A DNA stretch of 64,000 bases from Skermanella stibiiresistens SB22 (GCF_000576635.1 NZ_AVFL01000002.1:372001-436000); one strand, 5' to 3'; counted from the first letter of the stretch, positions 1-12,300 are shown. Numbers and translations are program-made. The notes: generated by a model not told the origin, from the sequence alone.

Positions 1-433
1 GCGCGATCTGCTGACCCCGACGGGCCATCTCGGCGCCCATGGCCCCGACGAACAGGCCGAGGTCGATATCGCCCGCGGAATCGACGTGATCCGGGCGCTC
101 GGCGGGCTGGACGTCGGCCAAGCCGTGATCGTCCAGCAAGGTCTCGTCCTGGGAGTCGAGGCGGTGGAGGGGACCGACGCGCTGATCGATCGCTGCGCCA
201 CCTTGCGCCGGGATGGTCCGGGTGGCGTGCTGGTCAAGATCAGCAAGCCCGGACAGGATACCCGGTTCGATCTGCCGACCATCGGAAAGGCCACGATCGA
301 GCGGTGCGCCGCCGCCGGTCTGCGCGGCATAGCGCTGGAATCCGGCAAGAGCATCACGCTGGATCGCGAGGCCGTGATCGCCACCGCCGACGCCCGGGGC
401 ATGTTCGTTGTCGGCCTGGACGTGTCCTCGTGA
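1..433 (+). CDS. lpxI: LpxI, UDP-2,3-diacylglucosamine pyrophosphatase (C-terminal part)
   Basis: Only the last 143 codons are inside the window, read from base 2; the gene starts upstream. LpxI (DUF1009 family) hydrolyses UDP-2,3-diacylglucosamine to lipid X at the inner membrane and replaces LpxH in most alphaproteobacteria. Family features seen are GxHGPD-like and IVQQG segments, the VEGTD motif near residue 55 of the visible part, and a conserved KxSKPxQDxRFDLP stretch. The TGA stop overlaps the GTG start of lpxB, so the two consecutive lipid A enzymes are very likely translationally coupled. Product call is firm from the motifs and the lpxB neighbour. Confidence 0.92.
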   Translation, partial: RDLLTPTGHLGAHGPDEQAEVDIARGIDVIRALGGLDVGQAVIVQQGLVLGVEAVEGTDALIDRCATLRRDGPGGVLVKISKPGQDTRFDLPTIGKATIERCAAAGLRGIALESGKSITLDREAVIATADARGMFVVGLDVSS

Positions 434-1605
434 GGGAGCGCGGCCCACTGATCTTCCTGGTCGCCGGCGAGCCTTCGGGCGACCTGCTGGGCGCCCGGCT
501 GATGGCCGCCTTGAAACGTCAATCGGATGGCCTGATCCGGTTCGCCGGTGTCGGTGGCGAGCGCATGATCGCCGAAGGTCTCGATACGCTGTTCCCACTC
601 TCCGATCTCTCGCTGATGGGTATCGCCGAACTGGTGCCCCGCTTGCCGAACTTGATCCGGCGGCTGTCCCAGACGACCGAGGAAATACGGCGGCTTCGGC
701 CCGACGTGGTGGTGACGATCGACGCCCCCGATTTCTGTTTCCGGGTCGCCAAGCGGCTGAAGGGGCAGGGCATCCCGTTCGTCCACTACGTCGCCCCCAG
801 CGTCTGGGCTTGGCGGCCTGGACGCGCCCGAAAGATCGCCCGGATCCTGGACCACCTCCTGGCGCTGCTGCCGTTCGAGCCGCCTTACTTCGAGAAGGAG
901 GGTCTGCCCTGCACCTTCGTCGGCCATCCGATCGTGGAAGGTGGCGCCGCGTCCGGGGACGGCGCCCGCTTCCGCGAGAAGCACGGCTTGGCACCGGCTG
1001 ATCGGGTTCTCACCGTTTTGCCCGGCAGCCGGCGTGGCGAGATCAGCCGCTTGTTGCCGGACTTCGGCGCGACGGTGGCGAGGCTGGCGCCACGCTATCC
1101 CGGCTTGGTCGTCGCCGTGCCCACGGTGCCCCACGTGCGCGACACGGTCGCGGCGGCGGTGGCGGGATGGCCCGTGCGTACCGTCTTGGTGGAGGGGGAT
1201 GCCGACAAGTACGATGCCTTCGCCGCGTCGGAGGCCGCCCTGGCCGCTTCTGGCACCGTAGCACTGGAACTGGCGCTCGCCCGCCTGCCGGCCGTGATCG
1301 CCTATCGCATGCACCCGGTCACGCTCGGGCTCTATCGGCGCTTCATCTATGCCAAATACGCCAATCTGGTCAACATCATGCTGGATCGGATGCTGGTTCC
1401 GGAACTGCTTCAGGAAGACTGCACCCCGGAAAAGCTCGACGCCGCCATCACGCGGCTGCTTGACGATCACTCCGCGCGGGTGGAACAACAGACGGGAGTC
1501 GCCGAGGTCGCCAAGTGGCTGGGCGTCGGCGGGGTTCCGCCCAGCGATCGCGCCGCCGAGGTGGTGCTTGGCATCGTGAAAGGCACGACGCGACGCGGCC
1601 AATAA
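430..1605 (+). CDS. lpxB: LpxB, lipid-A-disaccharide synthase
   Basis: This 391-residue GT19-family glycosyltransferase condenses lipid X with UDP-2,3-diacylglucosamine to make the lipid A disaccharide at the cytoplasmic face of the inner membrane. The diagnostic AGEPSGD motif lies at residues 11-17, and VAPSVWAWRPGR and LPGSRRGEI follow in the expected order. I chose GTG at 430 because it overlaps the lpxI stop (GTGA) and gives the usual family N-terminus; an open frame runs further upstream but only antisense to sense within lpxI. Length matches the family (about 380-390). Confidence 0.96.
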   Translation: MRERGPLIFLVAGEPSGDLLGARLMAALKRQSDGLIRFAGVGGERMIAEGLDTLFPLSDLSLMGIAELVPRLPNLIRRLSQTTEEIRRLRPDVVVTIDAPDFCFRVAKRLKGQGIPFVHYVAPSVWAWRPGRARKIARILDHLLALLPFEPPYFEKEGLPCTFVGHPIVEGGAASGDGARFREKHGLAPADRVLTVLPGSRRGEISRLLPDFGATVARLAPRYPGLVVAVPTVPHVRDTVAAAVAGWPVRTVLVEGDADKYDAFAASEAALAASGTVALELALARLPAVIAYRMHPVTLGLYRRFIYAKYANLVNIMLDRMLVPELLQEDCTPEKLDAAITRLLDDHSARVEQQTGVAEVAKWLGVGGVPPSDRAAEVVLGIVKGTTRRGQ

Positions 1606-1651
1606 CCTCCCCGGCGCGTTATTCGGTAATCATAATAATGGAGGGACAGTC

Positions 1652-2047
1652 ATGGCCAATTTCCGCATGCTCCATACCATGCTGCGGGTCTACGACCTGG
1701 ACAAATCAAGCGACTTCTACACCCGTCTGCTCGGCATGAAACTGCTGCGCCGCACCGATTTCGAAGGCGGACGCTTCACCCTCGCCTTCGTCGGCTATGG
1801 TGAGGAGTCCGACCATACCGTCCTCGAACTGACCCACAACTGGGATCAGAAGGAGCCGTATGATCTCGGTAACGCCTATGGCCACATCGCCCTTGGCGTT
1901 CCCGACATCTACGCGACCTGCAAGGACCTCGAGTCGGAAGGCGTCAAGATCCCCCGCCCACCGGGTCCGATGAAGCACGGCACCACGGTGATCGCCTTCA
2001 TCGAGGACCCCGATGGCTACAAGGTCGAGTTGATCGAGCGGAGCTGA
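1652..2047 (+). CDS. gloA: GloA, lactoylglutathione lyase (glyoxalase I)
   Basis: Converts the hemithioacetal of methylglyoxal and glutathione to S-lactoylglutathione in the cytosol. At 131 residues it is the short bacterial form. The four metal ligands expected for a nickel/cobalt-type enzyme are visible: His8, Glu59, His78 and Glu126. The loops typical of the longer zinc-type enzymes are absent. A good ribosome site (GGAGGG) precedes the ATG. It stands alone between lpxB and a perfect palindrome that should end transcription. Confidence 0.94.
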   Translation: MANFRMLHTMLRVYDLDKSSDFYTRLLGMKLLRRTDFEGGRFTLAFVGYGEESDHTVLELTHNWDQKEPYDLGNAYGHIALGVPDIYATCKDLESEGVKIPRPPGPMKHGTTVIAFIEDPDGYKVELIERS

Positions 2048-2066
2048 GCGGCTTCGTCCGGGAAGA

Positions 2067-2108
2067 ATGACAACGGCCGCGCCTCCCGGGAGGCGCGGCC
2101 GTTGTCAT
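2067..2108. terminator. Perfect 42-bp palindrome between convergent genes
   Basis: Two 21-base arms (2067-2087 and 2088-2108) are exact reverse complements with no spacer. It lies 20 bases after the gloA stop and before the end of the oppositely oriented small membrane protein gene. There is no T-run, so a bidirectional terminator is inferred from position and stem strength rather than a classical signature. Confidence 0.6.
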
Positions 2109-2134
2109 GTCAGCCTCAGGCGTGACGGGGACCG

Positions 2135-2348
2135 TCACGGACGAAGCAGATACCAGAGCATTCCGGCGGTGGCCGCCAGCAGCGCCACGAGCTTGACGAC
2201 GCGTATCAGGCGCAACCGCATCGGCGCCTTGTTGTCATTGGCCGCCGTGGGAAGAGCCTTGGCTCTCCGTCTGGTCGCGATCGTCACAGGCGGTTGGCGG
2301 GCGGATCCATCGGACCCACCCGACCCAAATCGAGGCGTGGCGCGCCGG

Positions 2349-2356
<8 letters not shown>
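2135..2356 (-). CDS. Small single-span membrane protein coupled to gltA
   Basis: A 73-residue protein starting at GTG in a GTGGCTGA overlap with the gltA stop, which suggests translational coupling. The first 40 residues are polar and basic with an AANDN stretch; residues about 53-70 form one hydrophobic helix ending LLRP at the C-terminus. I do not recognise a named family. An internal ATG would give a 28-residue peptide consisting mainly of the helix. Reality is supported by the overlap and by the palindrome just beyond its stop, but not by homology that I can confirm. Confidence 0.5.
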
Positions 2357-3647
<1,291 letters not shown>

Positions 3648-3749
3648 CTCGGCACTTCCTTGTGATTGCGGCCTCGGATTTCCCCGGACCGTCTCATATC
3701 AGGAGAGAATAATGCTGCAAAGCGGTCTTGGCAACGCAGCGCTTGGGCC

Positions 3750-5156
3750 TTAGCGCGGTTGCGCAATATCCGCAATGCGCGCGAGCGTTTCTGTTTTACC
3801 TAATAACTCCGCAACCTCGAAAATCGGTGGTGAAACCGTCGATCCCGCCAGCGCCGCCCTGAGCGGCTGGGCGACCTTGCCCAATTTCAAACCCTTGTTT
3901 TCAGCGAATTGCCTCGTTTTCGCCTCGATTTCCCCTGCATTCCAAGCGTCGAATGGCCGCAGTTCCTCCGCCAATTCCGTCAGCAACGCGACACCCTCAA
4001 CCCCTAACAGATCAACGGCCTTACCCGTCACCGGCAGGGGACGGGGAGCAACATAAAATTGTGCGGACTCCGCCAACTCGACCAAGGTCTTGGCCCGCTG
4101 CTTCAGTCCCGGCATCGCCCGCGTCAGTAGGTCGCGCCCGGCGTCGCCGATCCCGGCGCCGAGCTTGGCCTCTATCAGTGGTGTGATCAGGTCGGTCAGC
4201 CGCCCGTCATCGGCCAGCCGCATGTAATGACCGTTCAAATTGTCCAGCTTGGCGAAGTCGAAGCGCGAAGGGGAACGGCCGATGCCACCTAGGTCGAACA
4301 CCTCGATCGCCCGCTCGGTCGGGATGATCTCCTCATCCCCATGTCCCCAGCCAAGGCGCAGCAGGTAGTTCCGCAAGGCTTCCGGCAAGTAGCCCATGTC
4401 GCGGTAGGCCTCGACGCCCAGCGCGCCGTGCCGCTTCGACAGCTTGGCGCCATCGGCGCCGTGGATCAGTGGAATATGCGCGAACTCGGGAAGATCCCAG
4501 CCCATCGAGCGGTAGATCTGGACTTGGCGGAAGGTGTTGGTCAGATGGTCGTCGCCGCGGACCACATGGGTCACGTTCATGTCGTGGTCATCGACCACGA
4601 CCGACAGCATGTAGGTCGGCGTGCCGTCGGCCCGCAGCAGCACCATGTCGTCCAGCTGCGAGTTCTGGACCCGGACCTCGCCTTGCACGTGGTCATTGAC
4701 GATGGTCTCACCGTCGCGGGGCGCCTTGAGCCGCACGACCGGAGCCACCCCGGCGGGCGCCTCCGACGGATCGCGGTCGCGCCAGCGTCCGTCATAGCGC
4801 ATCGGCTGACCGGCGGCCTTCTGTTCCGCCCGCATCGCCTCCAACTCCTCCGGGCTGGCGTAGCAAGGATAGGCGTGCCCCGACGCCACCATCTGGTGGG
4901 CGACCTCGGCGTGGCGGCCACGGCGCTCGAACTGGGACACGGCGTCGCCATCCCAGTCGAGCCCCAGCCACTTCAGCCCGTCCAGGATCGCCTCGACCGC
5001 CGCGTCGGTGGAACGGGCGCGATCGGTATCCTCGATGCGCAACAGGAAGGTGCCGCCATGGTGGCGGGCGAACAGCCAATTGAAGAGGGCCGTACGAGCC
5101 CCGCCGATATGGAGAAATCCGGTGGGCGAGGGCGCAAAACGCGTGACGACGGACAT
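3750..5156 (-). CDS. gltX: GltX, glutamate-tRNA ligase
   Basis: A class I aminoacyl-tRNA synthetase of 468 residues that charges tRNA-Glu; in alphaproteobacteria lacking GlnRS such an enzyme may also mischarge tRNA-Gln for the amidotransferase route. The HIGH box appears as FLHIGGAR near residue 17 and the KMSKS equivalent as KLSKR near residue 240. I chose ATG at 5156 because it gives the canonical FAPSPTG N-terminus; the open frame extends 95 codons upstream without family similarity. It is divergent from comEC with about 100 bases between the starts. Confidence 0.97.
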   Translation of the reverse strand: MSVVTRFAPSPTGFLHIGGARTALFNWLFARHHGGTFLLRIEDTDRARSTDAAVEAILDGLKWLGLDWDGDAVSQFERRGRHAEVAHQMVASGHAYPCYASPEELEAMRAEQKAAGQPMRYDGRWRDRDPSEAPAGVAPVVRLKAPRDGETIVNDHVQGEVRVQNSQLDDMVLLRADGTPTYMLSVVVDDHDMNVTHVVRGDDHLTNTFRQVQIYRSMGWDLPEFAHIPLIHGADGAKLSKRHGALGVEAYRDMGYLPEALRNYLLRLGWGHGDEEIIPTERAIEVFDLGGIGRSPSRFDFAKLDNLNGHYMRLADDGRLTDLITPLIEAKLGAGIGDAGRDLLTRAMPGLKQRAKTLVELAESAQFYVAPRPLPVTGKAVDLLGVEGVALLTELAEELRPFDAWNAGEIEAKTRQFAENKGLKLGKVAQPLRAALAGSTVSPPIFEVAELLGKTETLARIADIAQPR

Positions 5157-5256
5157 CGTTACCGCAATTCCGATCTGCACTGATAAAATGGTAACCGGTG
5201 ACATAGCACATGGGGATCGTTCGCGCACCCCAACCGGCTGGAAGCCAACCGGCAAA

Positions 5257-7383
5257 ATGATGGCCACCCTCTCGATTTCAGCATATCTGGCCCGGGCGCT
5301 CGCCGACCGCCTCATGGCGGAGCGGGAGCGTTGGATACTCTGGCTGCCGGTCGGCATCGGACTGGGAGTGGCGTGGTACTTCGCGCTGTACACCGAGCCG
5401 CCGGCATGGGCCGGCGCCGCCGCGACCACTTTGTTCGTCACCGCGTCGCTTCTGGCGCGTCATCGTGCGATCGCACCCTTGGTTTGTCTGGCGGCGTTGA
5501 GCGTGGCGCTGGGCTTCACCGCCGCGCAATTCCGCACCGCGCGAGTAGCGGCGCCCATCCTGGCGCGGGAGATCGGACCGGTTCCAGTGACGGGCAGGGT
5601 GCTCGGCGTCGACCGCCTGGAGAAGGGTGTCCGCGTCCTGCTGACCGAGCTCTCGATCCCCCGGTTGGCCGCCGACGCGACGCCCGGGATGGTCCGGATC
5701 CGGCTGCGCGACGCCGCCCAAGCGGCATCTCCGGGAGAAAGGATCCGCGTCAAGGCCGTGCTCGCCCCGCCGGGCGCTCCGGTGGCTCCGGGTGCCCATG
5801 ACTTCGCCCGCACCGCGTTCTTCGCCGGGATCGGCGGCAATGGCTACGCGGTCGGTCAGGTCGAGCGGGTAGAGCCGGTGCCGGTCGGAGAGTGGGCTGA
5901 CGCCATGGCGGCGGTGGAACGGTTTCGGTTGCGCATGAGCGACCGGATCAACTCCCTGATCGGCGGCTCCGAAGGCAGGGTGATCGACGCGCTGATGACA
6001 GGCGAGCAAACCGGCATTCCAGAACATGTCATGAACGATTTCCGCGTTTCCGGCTTGGCCCACCTGCTGTCGATCTCCGGCCTTCATGTCAGTCTCGTCG
6101 CCGGCCTGATCTTCGTTCCGGTGCGGGCGTTGCTGGCCCTGATCGAACCGGTGGCGCTGAACTGGGCGATCAAGAAGATCGCGGCGGTCGCCGCCATGGC
6201 GGGAACCGTCTGCTACATGCTGCTGGTGGGGTCCCCGGTGCCCACGGAACGTTCCGTGCTCATGACCGGATTGGCACTGGGCGCCATCCTGATGGACCGA
6301 AATCCATTCAGCATGAGGCTGATCGCCTTCGCCGCGACGGTGCTGCTGTTGAAGGAACCGGAGAGCCTGCTGGGAGCCAGTTTCCAGATGTCGTTCGGCG
6401 CCGTCACCGCGCTGATCGCTGCCTATGAGGTGATCAGTCCGGCGTGGCGGAGACTACGGCTGAACAGGGGACCTTTCGGGCGTGCCATGCTCCAGATCGC
6501 CGGTATCGTGGTGACATCGGTGGTCGCCAGCCTCGCGACCACGCCGTTCTCCATGTTCCACTTCCAGCAGATCCAATACTACGGCGTGCTCTCCAACATG
6601 ATCGCGGTTCCGGTGACCTCGTTCTGGGTGATGCCGCTTTGCCTGATCTCCTATCTCGCGATGCCGTTCGGACTCGATCAGCCGTTCCTGGTGCTGGTGG
6701 GATGGGGTGCCACCGCGATCCTGGAGACCGCGCGCCTGACCGCCGCCTTGCCGGGAGCATCCCAGCTGATCGAGGCCATGCCGGCGCTCGCCTTGCCGCT
6801 GGTGGCCCTGGGAGGCTGTTGGCTCACGCTCTGGCGGAGGCGATGGCGGCTGCTGGGAGTGCCCATCATCCTCGGTGCCTTGCTGACCGCCGCGTTCCAC
6901 GACCCGCCGGACATCCTGGTCGATGAAGAGGGAAAGCTGATGGCGGTTCGGGATGCCGACGGTGGGTTGTCCCTATCGTCTCGGATCGCCGGACGCTTCG
7001 ACGCCTCGATATGGCTGCGCCGTGACGGGCGGCTGGAGGGGGGCGTCTGGCCGAGGGAGGGAAAGGGCGCCGGCGGATTGCTCGACTGCGACCGCTCCGG
7101 CTGCCTGTACCGCGCCAAGGGGCGCACCGTCGCGCTGGCGCGGGTCCGGCAGGCGTTGACCGAGGATTGCGGCGTGGCGGATGTCGTGATCTCCGCCGAT
7201 CCGGCGCCGCGTGCCTGTTCGGCCAAACTGGTGGTGGATCTTTGGCGCTTGCGCCGCGAGGGAGCCCATCAGATCTGGCTTTCTCCCGGCGCCATGCGCG
7301 TCGCGACGGTGGCCGCCGAACGCGGTGACCGGCCTTGGACCAAGCCTTCACACGACAAGGGACTGGCGAGGCAACCTGACTGA
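5257..7383 (+). CDS. comEC: ComEC/Rec2-family membrane protein
   Basis: A 708-residue polytopic inner-membrane protein related to the DNA uptake channel ComEC. The order is an N-terminal DUF4131-like region with hydrophobic spans, an OB-like soluble segment, and the competence domain, marked by [16 protein letters not shown] near residue 270 and about eight further spans. The C-terminal 190 residues are soluble, but the HxHxDH signature of the metallo-beta-lactamase domain is missing, which is usual for alphaproteobacterial members and argues against nuclease activity. Two adjacent ATGs (5257, 5260) could start it, and an in-frame ATG at 5188 is an alternative. Natural transformation cannot be inferred from this gene alone. 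Confidence 0.88.
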   Translation: MMATLSISAYLARALADRLMAERERWILWLPVGIGLGVAWYFALYTEPPAWAGAAATTLFVTASLLARHRAIAPLVCLAALSVALGFTAAQFRTARVAAPILAREIGPVPVTGRVLGVDRLEKGVRVLLTELSIPRLAADATPGMVRIRLRDAAQAASPGERIRVKAVLAPPGAPVAPGAHDFARTAFFAGIGGNGYAVGQVERVEPVPVGEWADAMAAVERFRLRMSDRINSLIGGSEGRVIDALMTGEQTGIPEHVMNDFRVSGLAHLLSISGLHVSLVAGLIFVPVRALLALIEPVALNWAIKKIAAVAAMAGTVCYMLLVGSPVPTERSVLMTGLALGAILMDRNPFSMRLIAFAATVLLLKEPESLLGASFQMSFGAVTALIAAYEVISPAWRRLRLNRGPFGRAMLQIAGIVVTSVVASLATTPFSMFHFQQIQYYGVLSNMIAVPVTSFWVMPLCLISYLAMPFGLDQPFLVLVGWGATAILETARLTAALPGASQLIEAMPALALPLVALGGCWLTLWRRRWRLLGVPIILGALLTAAFHDPPDILVDEEGKLMAVRDADGGLSLSSRIAGRFDASIWLRRDGRLEGGVWPREGKGAGGLLDCDRSGCLYRAKGRTVALARVRQALTEDCGVADVVISADPAPRACSAKLVVDLWRLRREGAHQIWLSPGAMRVATVAAERGDRPWTKPSHDKGLARQPD

Positions 7384-7481
7384 CCTTCTTTGCCGACACC
7401 TCGCCACTACCTCTTTCGAGCGATGGCTTGAATGGGCGCTTCGGGTGTTTATCCGGGTGACGTCCAATTCAGAGGTGCATT

Positions 7482-7958
7482 ATGCGTAAGCTCGTCCTGT
7501 CGATTTTCCTGTCGGGGTCACTTTTGGCCACGGCCGGATGCGCCGACGGTATTGGAACCAAGCAAGGCGTGGGCACGCTGGGTGGCGCCGCGGCTGGTGG
7601 CCTCGCGGGTGCCCAGTTCGGCAAAGGCAAGGGACAGTTGGCGATGACGGCGGGCGGCGTGCTGCTCGGCGCGCTGCTGGGTGGCGAAGTCGGCAAGTCG
7701 CTCGACAGAGCGGATCAGTCCTATGCGACCCAGGCGGCGGACCGCGCCTACACCGCCCCGATCGGCGAGCCGATCAGCTGGTCGAATCCCGAAAGCGGCA
7801 ACTCCGGCATCGTCACCCCGATCCGCGAGGGCCGCAACAATCAGACAGGCCAGTACTGCCGCGAGTTCAACCAGACGATCTATGTCGGTGGACGGGCGGA
7901 ACAGGCGACCGGTCGTGCGTGCCAGCAGCAGGACGGAACCTGGCAGATCGTCCAGTAA
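7482..7958 (+). CDS. Glycine-zipper surface lipoprotein (17 kDa antigen-like), copy 1
   Basis: A 158-residue envelope protein with a lipoprotein signal ending ATAGC, so Cys20 is the likely lipidated residue. Residues 28-65 form a two-span glycine zipper (GTLGGAAAGGLAG, then GGVLLGALLGGEVG). The C-terminal half has the family features YCREF and ACQQQDGTW. Such proteins resemble the rickettsial 17 kDa antigen and are thought to sit in the outer membrane. It is followed 51 bases later by a clear paralogue. A GAGG ribosome site precedes ATG. Confidence 0.85.
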   Translation: MRKLVLSIFLSGSLLATAGCADGIGTKQGVGTLGGAAAGGLAGAQFGKGKGQLAMTAGGVLLGALLGGEVGKSLDRADQSYATQAADRAYTAPIGEPISWSNPESGNSGIVTPIREGRNNQTGQYCREFNQTIYVGGRAEQATGRACQQQDGTWQIVQ

Positions 7959-8009
7959 AATCCTGACGTCGGCGCGATAGCCGAAAACAACCAGCCCGAG
8001 GAGGATGTC

Positions 8010-8582
8010 ATGAGAAGAACGATCGCGGCGATCGCCGTCCTGGCACTCGTCTCTGGCTGCGCCCCTTACGCCAATGTTGGCTACGGCACCGGATTCGGGG
8101 GCTTCAACGTCGGGACCGGCGTCAACCTGTATCCGGGAGGAGGTGGCTATCACGGCCCCTCCGCCCTTGGGTTCGGATCCGGCGCCAAACAGACGGTGGG
8201 CACCTTGGGTGGCGCCGCCCTCGGTGGCCTCGCCGGATCAAGGATCGGCGGCGGAACCGGCAGGCTCGCGGCTGTCGGCGCCGGGACCTTGCTCGGGGCG
8301 TTCGTCGGCTCGGGTATTGGCGGGTCGCTCGACCGGGCGGACGAGGTTTACGCCCGGCAGGCGGCGGCACGGGCCTACGCGGCACCGGTCGGGGTGCCGA
8401 TCCAGTGGAGTAATCCCCACACGGGAAATCTCGGCGCCGTTCAGACGACGCGGGACGGCTGGACGACTTCGGGCGCCTATTGCAGGGAATTCCAGCAACA
8501 GGTGGTCGTGGCCGGTAGGGTCCAATCCGCTTTCGGCCAAGCCTGCCAACAGCCGGATGGGACTTGGCGGATCGTTGGCTGA
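8010..8582 (+). CDS. Glycine-zipper surface lipoprotein, copy 2
   Basis: At 190 residues it shares the whole layout of the preceding gene: lipobox LVSGC with Cys17, glycine zipper (GTLGGAALGGLAG), SLDRADEVYARQAA, YCREF and ACQQPDGTW. It differs by an inserted Gly/Tyr-rich stretch at residues 20-55. The pair is evidently a tandem duplication. GAGGAGG lies just before the ATG. Function is unknown beyond envelope association. Confidence 0.85.
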   Translation: MRRTIAAIAVLALVSGCAPYANVGYGTGFGGFNVGTGVNLYPGGGGYHGPSALGFGSGAKQTVGTLGGAALGGLAGSRIGGGTGRLAAVGAGTLLGAFVGSGIGGSLDRADEVYARQAAARAYAAPVGVPIQWSNPHTGNLGAVQTTRDGWTTSGAYCREFQQQVVVAGRVQSAFGQACQQPDGTWRIVG

Positions 8583-8698
8583 CCCGTGTGGGACGAACCC
8601 GCCTTGGGGTGATGTGACCATAGCCGTATGCCTGCGTTGTGGCGGCCGCGATAAGGCCCGATAATCGGTCTCCGGGAGCGAAACGCGAGAGAGCCGAA

Positions 8699-9388
8699 AT
8701 GCCGGCGTACCGAATATTGATAGCCGACGATCACCCCTTGATGCGGGCCGCGCTTCGGCAAGCGGTCGCCCAGACCCTGCCCGACGCGGAGTTGATCGAG
8801 GCTGGAGGCTTCAGCCAAGTCATGGAAACGACGGCGGCCCGGCACGACGGCATCGATCTCATCCTGCTCGACCTTCACATGCCCGGGATGAACGGCTTCA
8901 TCGGGCTGTTCCTGCTGCGGGGCGAACATCCCGCTATACCGATCATCGTGGTGTCGGCGCTCGAGGATACGGTGACGATCCAGCGTTCGCTGGAATACGG
9001 CGCGTCGGGCTTCGTTCCAAAATCGGCACCGATAGAGACCATCGCCAAGGCGCTCCACACCGTCCTGGACGGCGGCGACTGGTTCCCAGAGATGGAGGGC
9101 GCGTCACCCCCCGTCGCCAACCCGCCGGAACCTGGCTTCGCCGATCGAATCGCGTCGCTGACGCCGCAGCAACTCCGCGTCCTCGCAGGCATCACTTCCG
9201 GCAAGCTGAACAAGCAGATCGCCTATGAGATGTCGGTGTCGGAAGCCACGGTGAAGGCCCACGTCACCGTCATCCTGCGGAAACTGGGCCTGCATAGCAG
9301 GACCCAAGTGATCATCGCCGCTGGCCGCCTGGTGGTCGAGGCGCCAGGCGACGAGGCGCCGGGGCCCTCGGCCCGAAGGGTTTCCTGA
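8699..9388 (+). CDS. LuxR/NarL-type response regulator, CrbR-like
   Basis: A 229-residue regulator. The receiver domain (1-120) has the acidic pair Asp10-Asp11, phospho-acceptor Asp58 in LLDLHMPGMNG, and Lys in FVPKSAP. The GerE helix-turn-helix lies at about 160-215. I chose ATG 8699, which places the receiver at residue 4. Its 3' end converges on the end of the SLC5-type hybrid kinase with 7 bases between them, and actP lies beyond. In Vibrio and Pseudomonas the CrbS/CrbR (MxtR/ErdR) pair controls acetate use through acs. Assigning this protein as the partner is inferred from adjacency. Confidence 0.85.
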   Translation: MPAYRILIADDHPLMRAALRQAVAQTLPDAELIEAGGFSQVMETTAARHDGIDLILLDLHMPGMNGFIGLFLLRGEHPAIPIIVVSALEDTVTIQRSLEYGASGFVPKSAPIETIAKALHTVLDGGDWFPEMEGASPPVANPPEPGFADRIASLTPQQLRVLAGITSGKLNKQIAYEMSVSEATVKAHVTVILRKLGLHSRTQVIIAAGRLVVEAPGDEAPGPSARRVS

Positions 9389-9395
9389 CACGGTA

Positions 9396-12300
9396 TCATT
9401 CGGCGGCTTGCCGCCTCCGGGCGATCAACTGGCTCACCAAGGCCCGTAACGCTCCGGGTCGAAGCGGCTTGCGGGCGAGGGCGTAGCCGCGCGAGGTAGC
9501 CGCCTCCAGGATCTCGGCACCGTGGTCGGCCGTGATCAGGGCGGCGGGTATGGAGACTCCCAAGCGCGATTCCAACCCCGCCAGCGCCTCCAGACCATTC
9601 GATCCGTAGTCCAGATGGTAATCGGTCAGGATGGCGTCCGGCGTCCGTCCCGCCAGCGCCGTCAACGCGGCCTCCGCGCTCGCCGCCGTGACGACATCGC
9701 AACCCCAGCCCTCCAGGAGGACCGCCATGCCACGCGCCACCGTCGGGTCGTTGTCGACACATAGCACCAGGGCGCCGGCGAAATCACGCCGGGGCCGCCG
9801 CGCGCGGGGATGCCGTTCGGCGACGGCGTCACCGGTGCGCGGAACCTCGATCGCGAAGCAGCTGCCCCGGCCCGGTGTCGAGCGGACCGTGACCGGATGC
9901 CCCAGGATCGCCGCCAACCGCTCGACGATGCTGAGACCGAGCCCCAGGCCCTTGCCACGGTCGGCCGAGACCTCCTCCAACTGGCGGAACTCCGTGAAGA
10001 TGTCGCGCAGCTTGTCGTCGGCAATGCCGATCCCGGTGTCCCACACTTCGATCCTCAGGTTCCCGCCTCGCCTTCGGCACCCCAGCAGGATCCCGCCCGA
10101 CACCGTGTAGCGGACGGCGTTGCCAAGGAGGTTCTGGAGGACACGGCGGAGCAGGGCGGGATCGCTGTTCACGGCGGCGCTCGACCGCACCATCCGAAAC
10201 TTCAAGCCGTGCCTCGCCGCCAGGACGGTGAACTCGTCGCACAGCGGCGCCATCACGTCATCGACGCGGAACGCCGCCATCTTGGCGGTCACCACGCCGG
10301 AATCCAATTTCGAGACGTCAAGCAATTCGCCCAGCAACTCCTCGACCGACCGTAGCGACGCGTCCACCTGTCCAATCAGCGGATCCCCGTCGCCGGCCCG
10401 ATCCGCGAGGGCCGACAGGAAAAGGCGGGCGGCATGCAGCGGCTGCATGAGATCATGCCCCGCCGCCGCCAGGAAACGCGTCTTCCCCAGGTTGGCCCGG
10501 TCGGCTTCGGCCTTCGCGGCCGCCAAGTCGCGGGTGCGTTCCTCGATCCGCCGTTCCAGACCCTCGTTCGCCTCGCGCAACGCCGCGGCCGTCCGGTGCC
10601 GCTCGGTCACGTCGGTGCAGGTCATCACGAAGCCGCCGCTGGGCATGGGGTTCGCGGCCATCTCCAGGACGATGCCATCGGAACGCCGCCACTCGCGGAC
10701 ACCAGAGCGCGTCGGATCGCGGCCCAACAGATCAGCCAAGTTCAAGTCTGCCTTCAACGCCCCATCGGGCAGGCCGTTCAGGCTGGTGAAGCGCTGGTTC
10801 CACGTCACCACGCGGCCCTCGCGGCCGACCACGCAGATGCCTTGGTCGATGCTCTCCAGGGTGGCGCGCAGCAGGTCGTGCTTGGCCAGGATCGCCTGGG
10901 ACGCCTCATCCAGCATCGACCGGGCGGCGACCGGCGACATCCTGCCGCCCTTCAGCATGCCGGCGACCACGACGCGGGCCGACGCCGAACCCAGGGCTCC
11001 CGCCAGCAGGGTCTCGGTCAGCCGGACGGTCTCGGCGTCCGCCTTGTCGAGCCAGCCTTCCCGCCCAGCGAAGGCGGCGTCCGCCCTCTCGACTCCGACA
11101 TAACGCGCGGCCATGGCGTGGAGGTCGGCCACCCGCGTCATGCCCCAAATGGCGCCGGAGGTGCCGTCGGACCGCATGGCGACGAACCGCTCCGCTTGGT
11201 GGCGCTCAACCCCGCTCTGGCGCGTGGTCACGGACAGCAGCAGGTAGCAGGCCAGATTGAGGCCGAGACTCCAGAGCACCGAGTGGGTCAGCGGATCGGG
11301 GCCGGGCAGACCGAGCAACGCGCGGGGATTGAGCCAACCGACGCCGAACGGCCCCTCTAACAGCAAGGCGCCATCCATCCAGCCCGCGTCAGCCACGGAG
11401 GGAAGCAAAGCCGTGTAGCTCCAGACGGCGAACCCGACCGCGATGCCGGCGATGGCGCCCGTCCGGTTGCCGCGGCGCCAGACCATGCCCCCGAACAGGG
11501 CCGGTGCGAACTGCGCCACGGCGGCGAAGGAGACCAGCCCGATGGTGGTCAGGGGGTAGGCGGCTCCGATCACCCTGTGGAAGCCATAGGCCATCGCGAG
11601 GATGGCGATAACCGCCGAGCGCCTGACCAGGAGTAGCATGCGCGCCGGATCGTCGCGCCACGCGGCGGTGGCGGGCCGCAGCCGCAGCCGCAGCAGCAGC
11701 GGGACCACCACATCGTTCGAAACCATCGTGCTGAGGGTGACGGCCGCGACGATGATCATGCTCGTGCTCGCGGACAGGCCACCAACGAAGGCCACCAGCC
11801 CCACCAGCGGCCAACCCTCGGCCATCGGGATGGACACCATGAAGGTATCTGCGCTGATGTCGCCCTCGGGGAACAGCAGCACCCCGGCCAAGGCCACCGG
11901 CATCACGAACAGGTTGATGACGATCAGGTAGAGGGGGAAGAGTCGGGCGGCCATCTTGACGTCGTCGACATGGACGTTCTCGACCACGGCCACGTGGAAC
12001 TGACGCGGCAGGCAGAGGATCGCGAAGGCTGACAACAGCGTCATGGTCCACCAACTCCAGTTCCCCAGGTCGGGAACCAGCAGGTCGGGCAGCCGGGGGT
12101 GCGCCATTACCCGCTCCAGCAGCGTCGCCGGACCGCCCATGATCGCGAAGGTGACGACGGCACCGACGATCAGGAACGCCGCGAGCTTGACGACGGACTC
12201 GAAAGCGACCGCCAGGACGAGCCCGCGGTGATGCTCGTTGGCGTGGATGTGGCGGACTCCGAACAGGATGGAGAAGGCCGCCATGGCGGCGGTCACCAGC

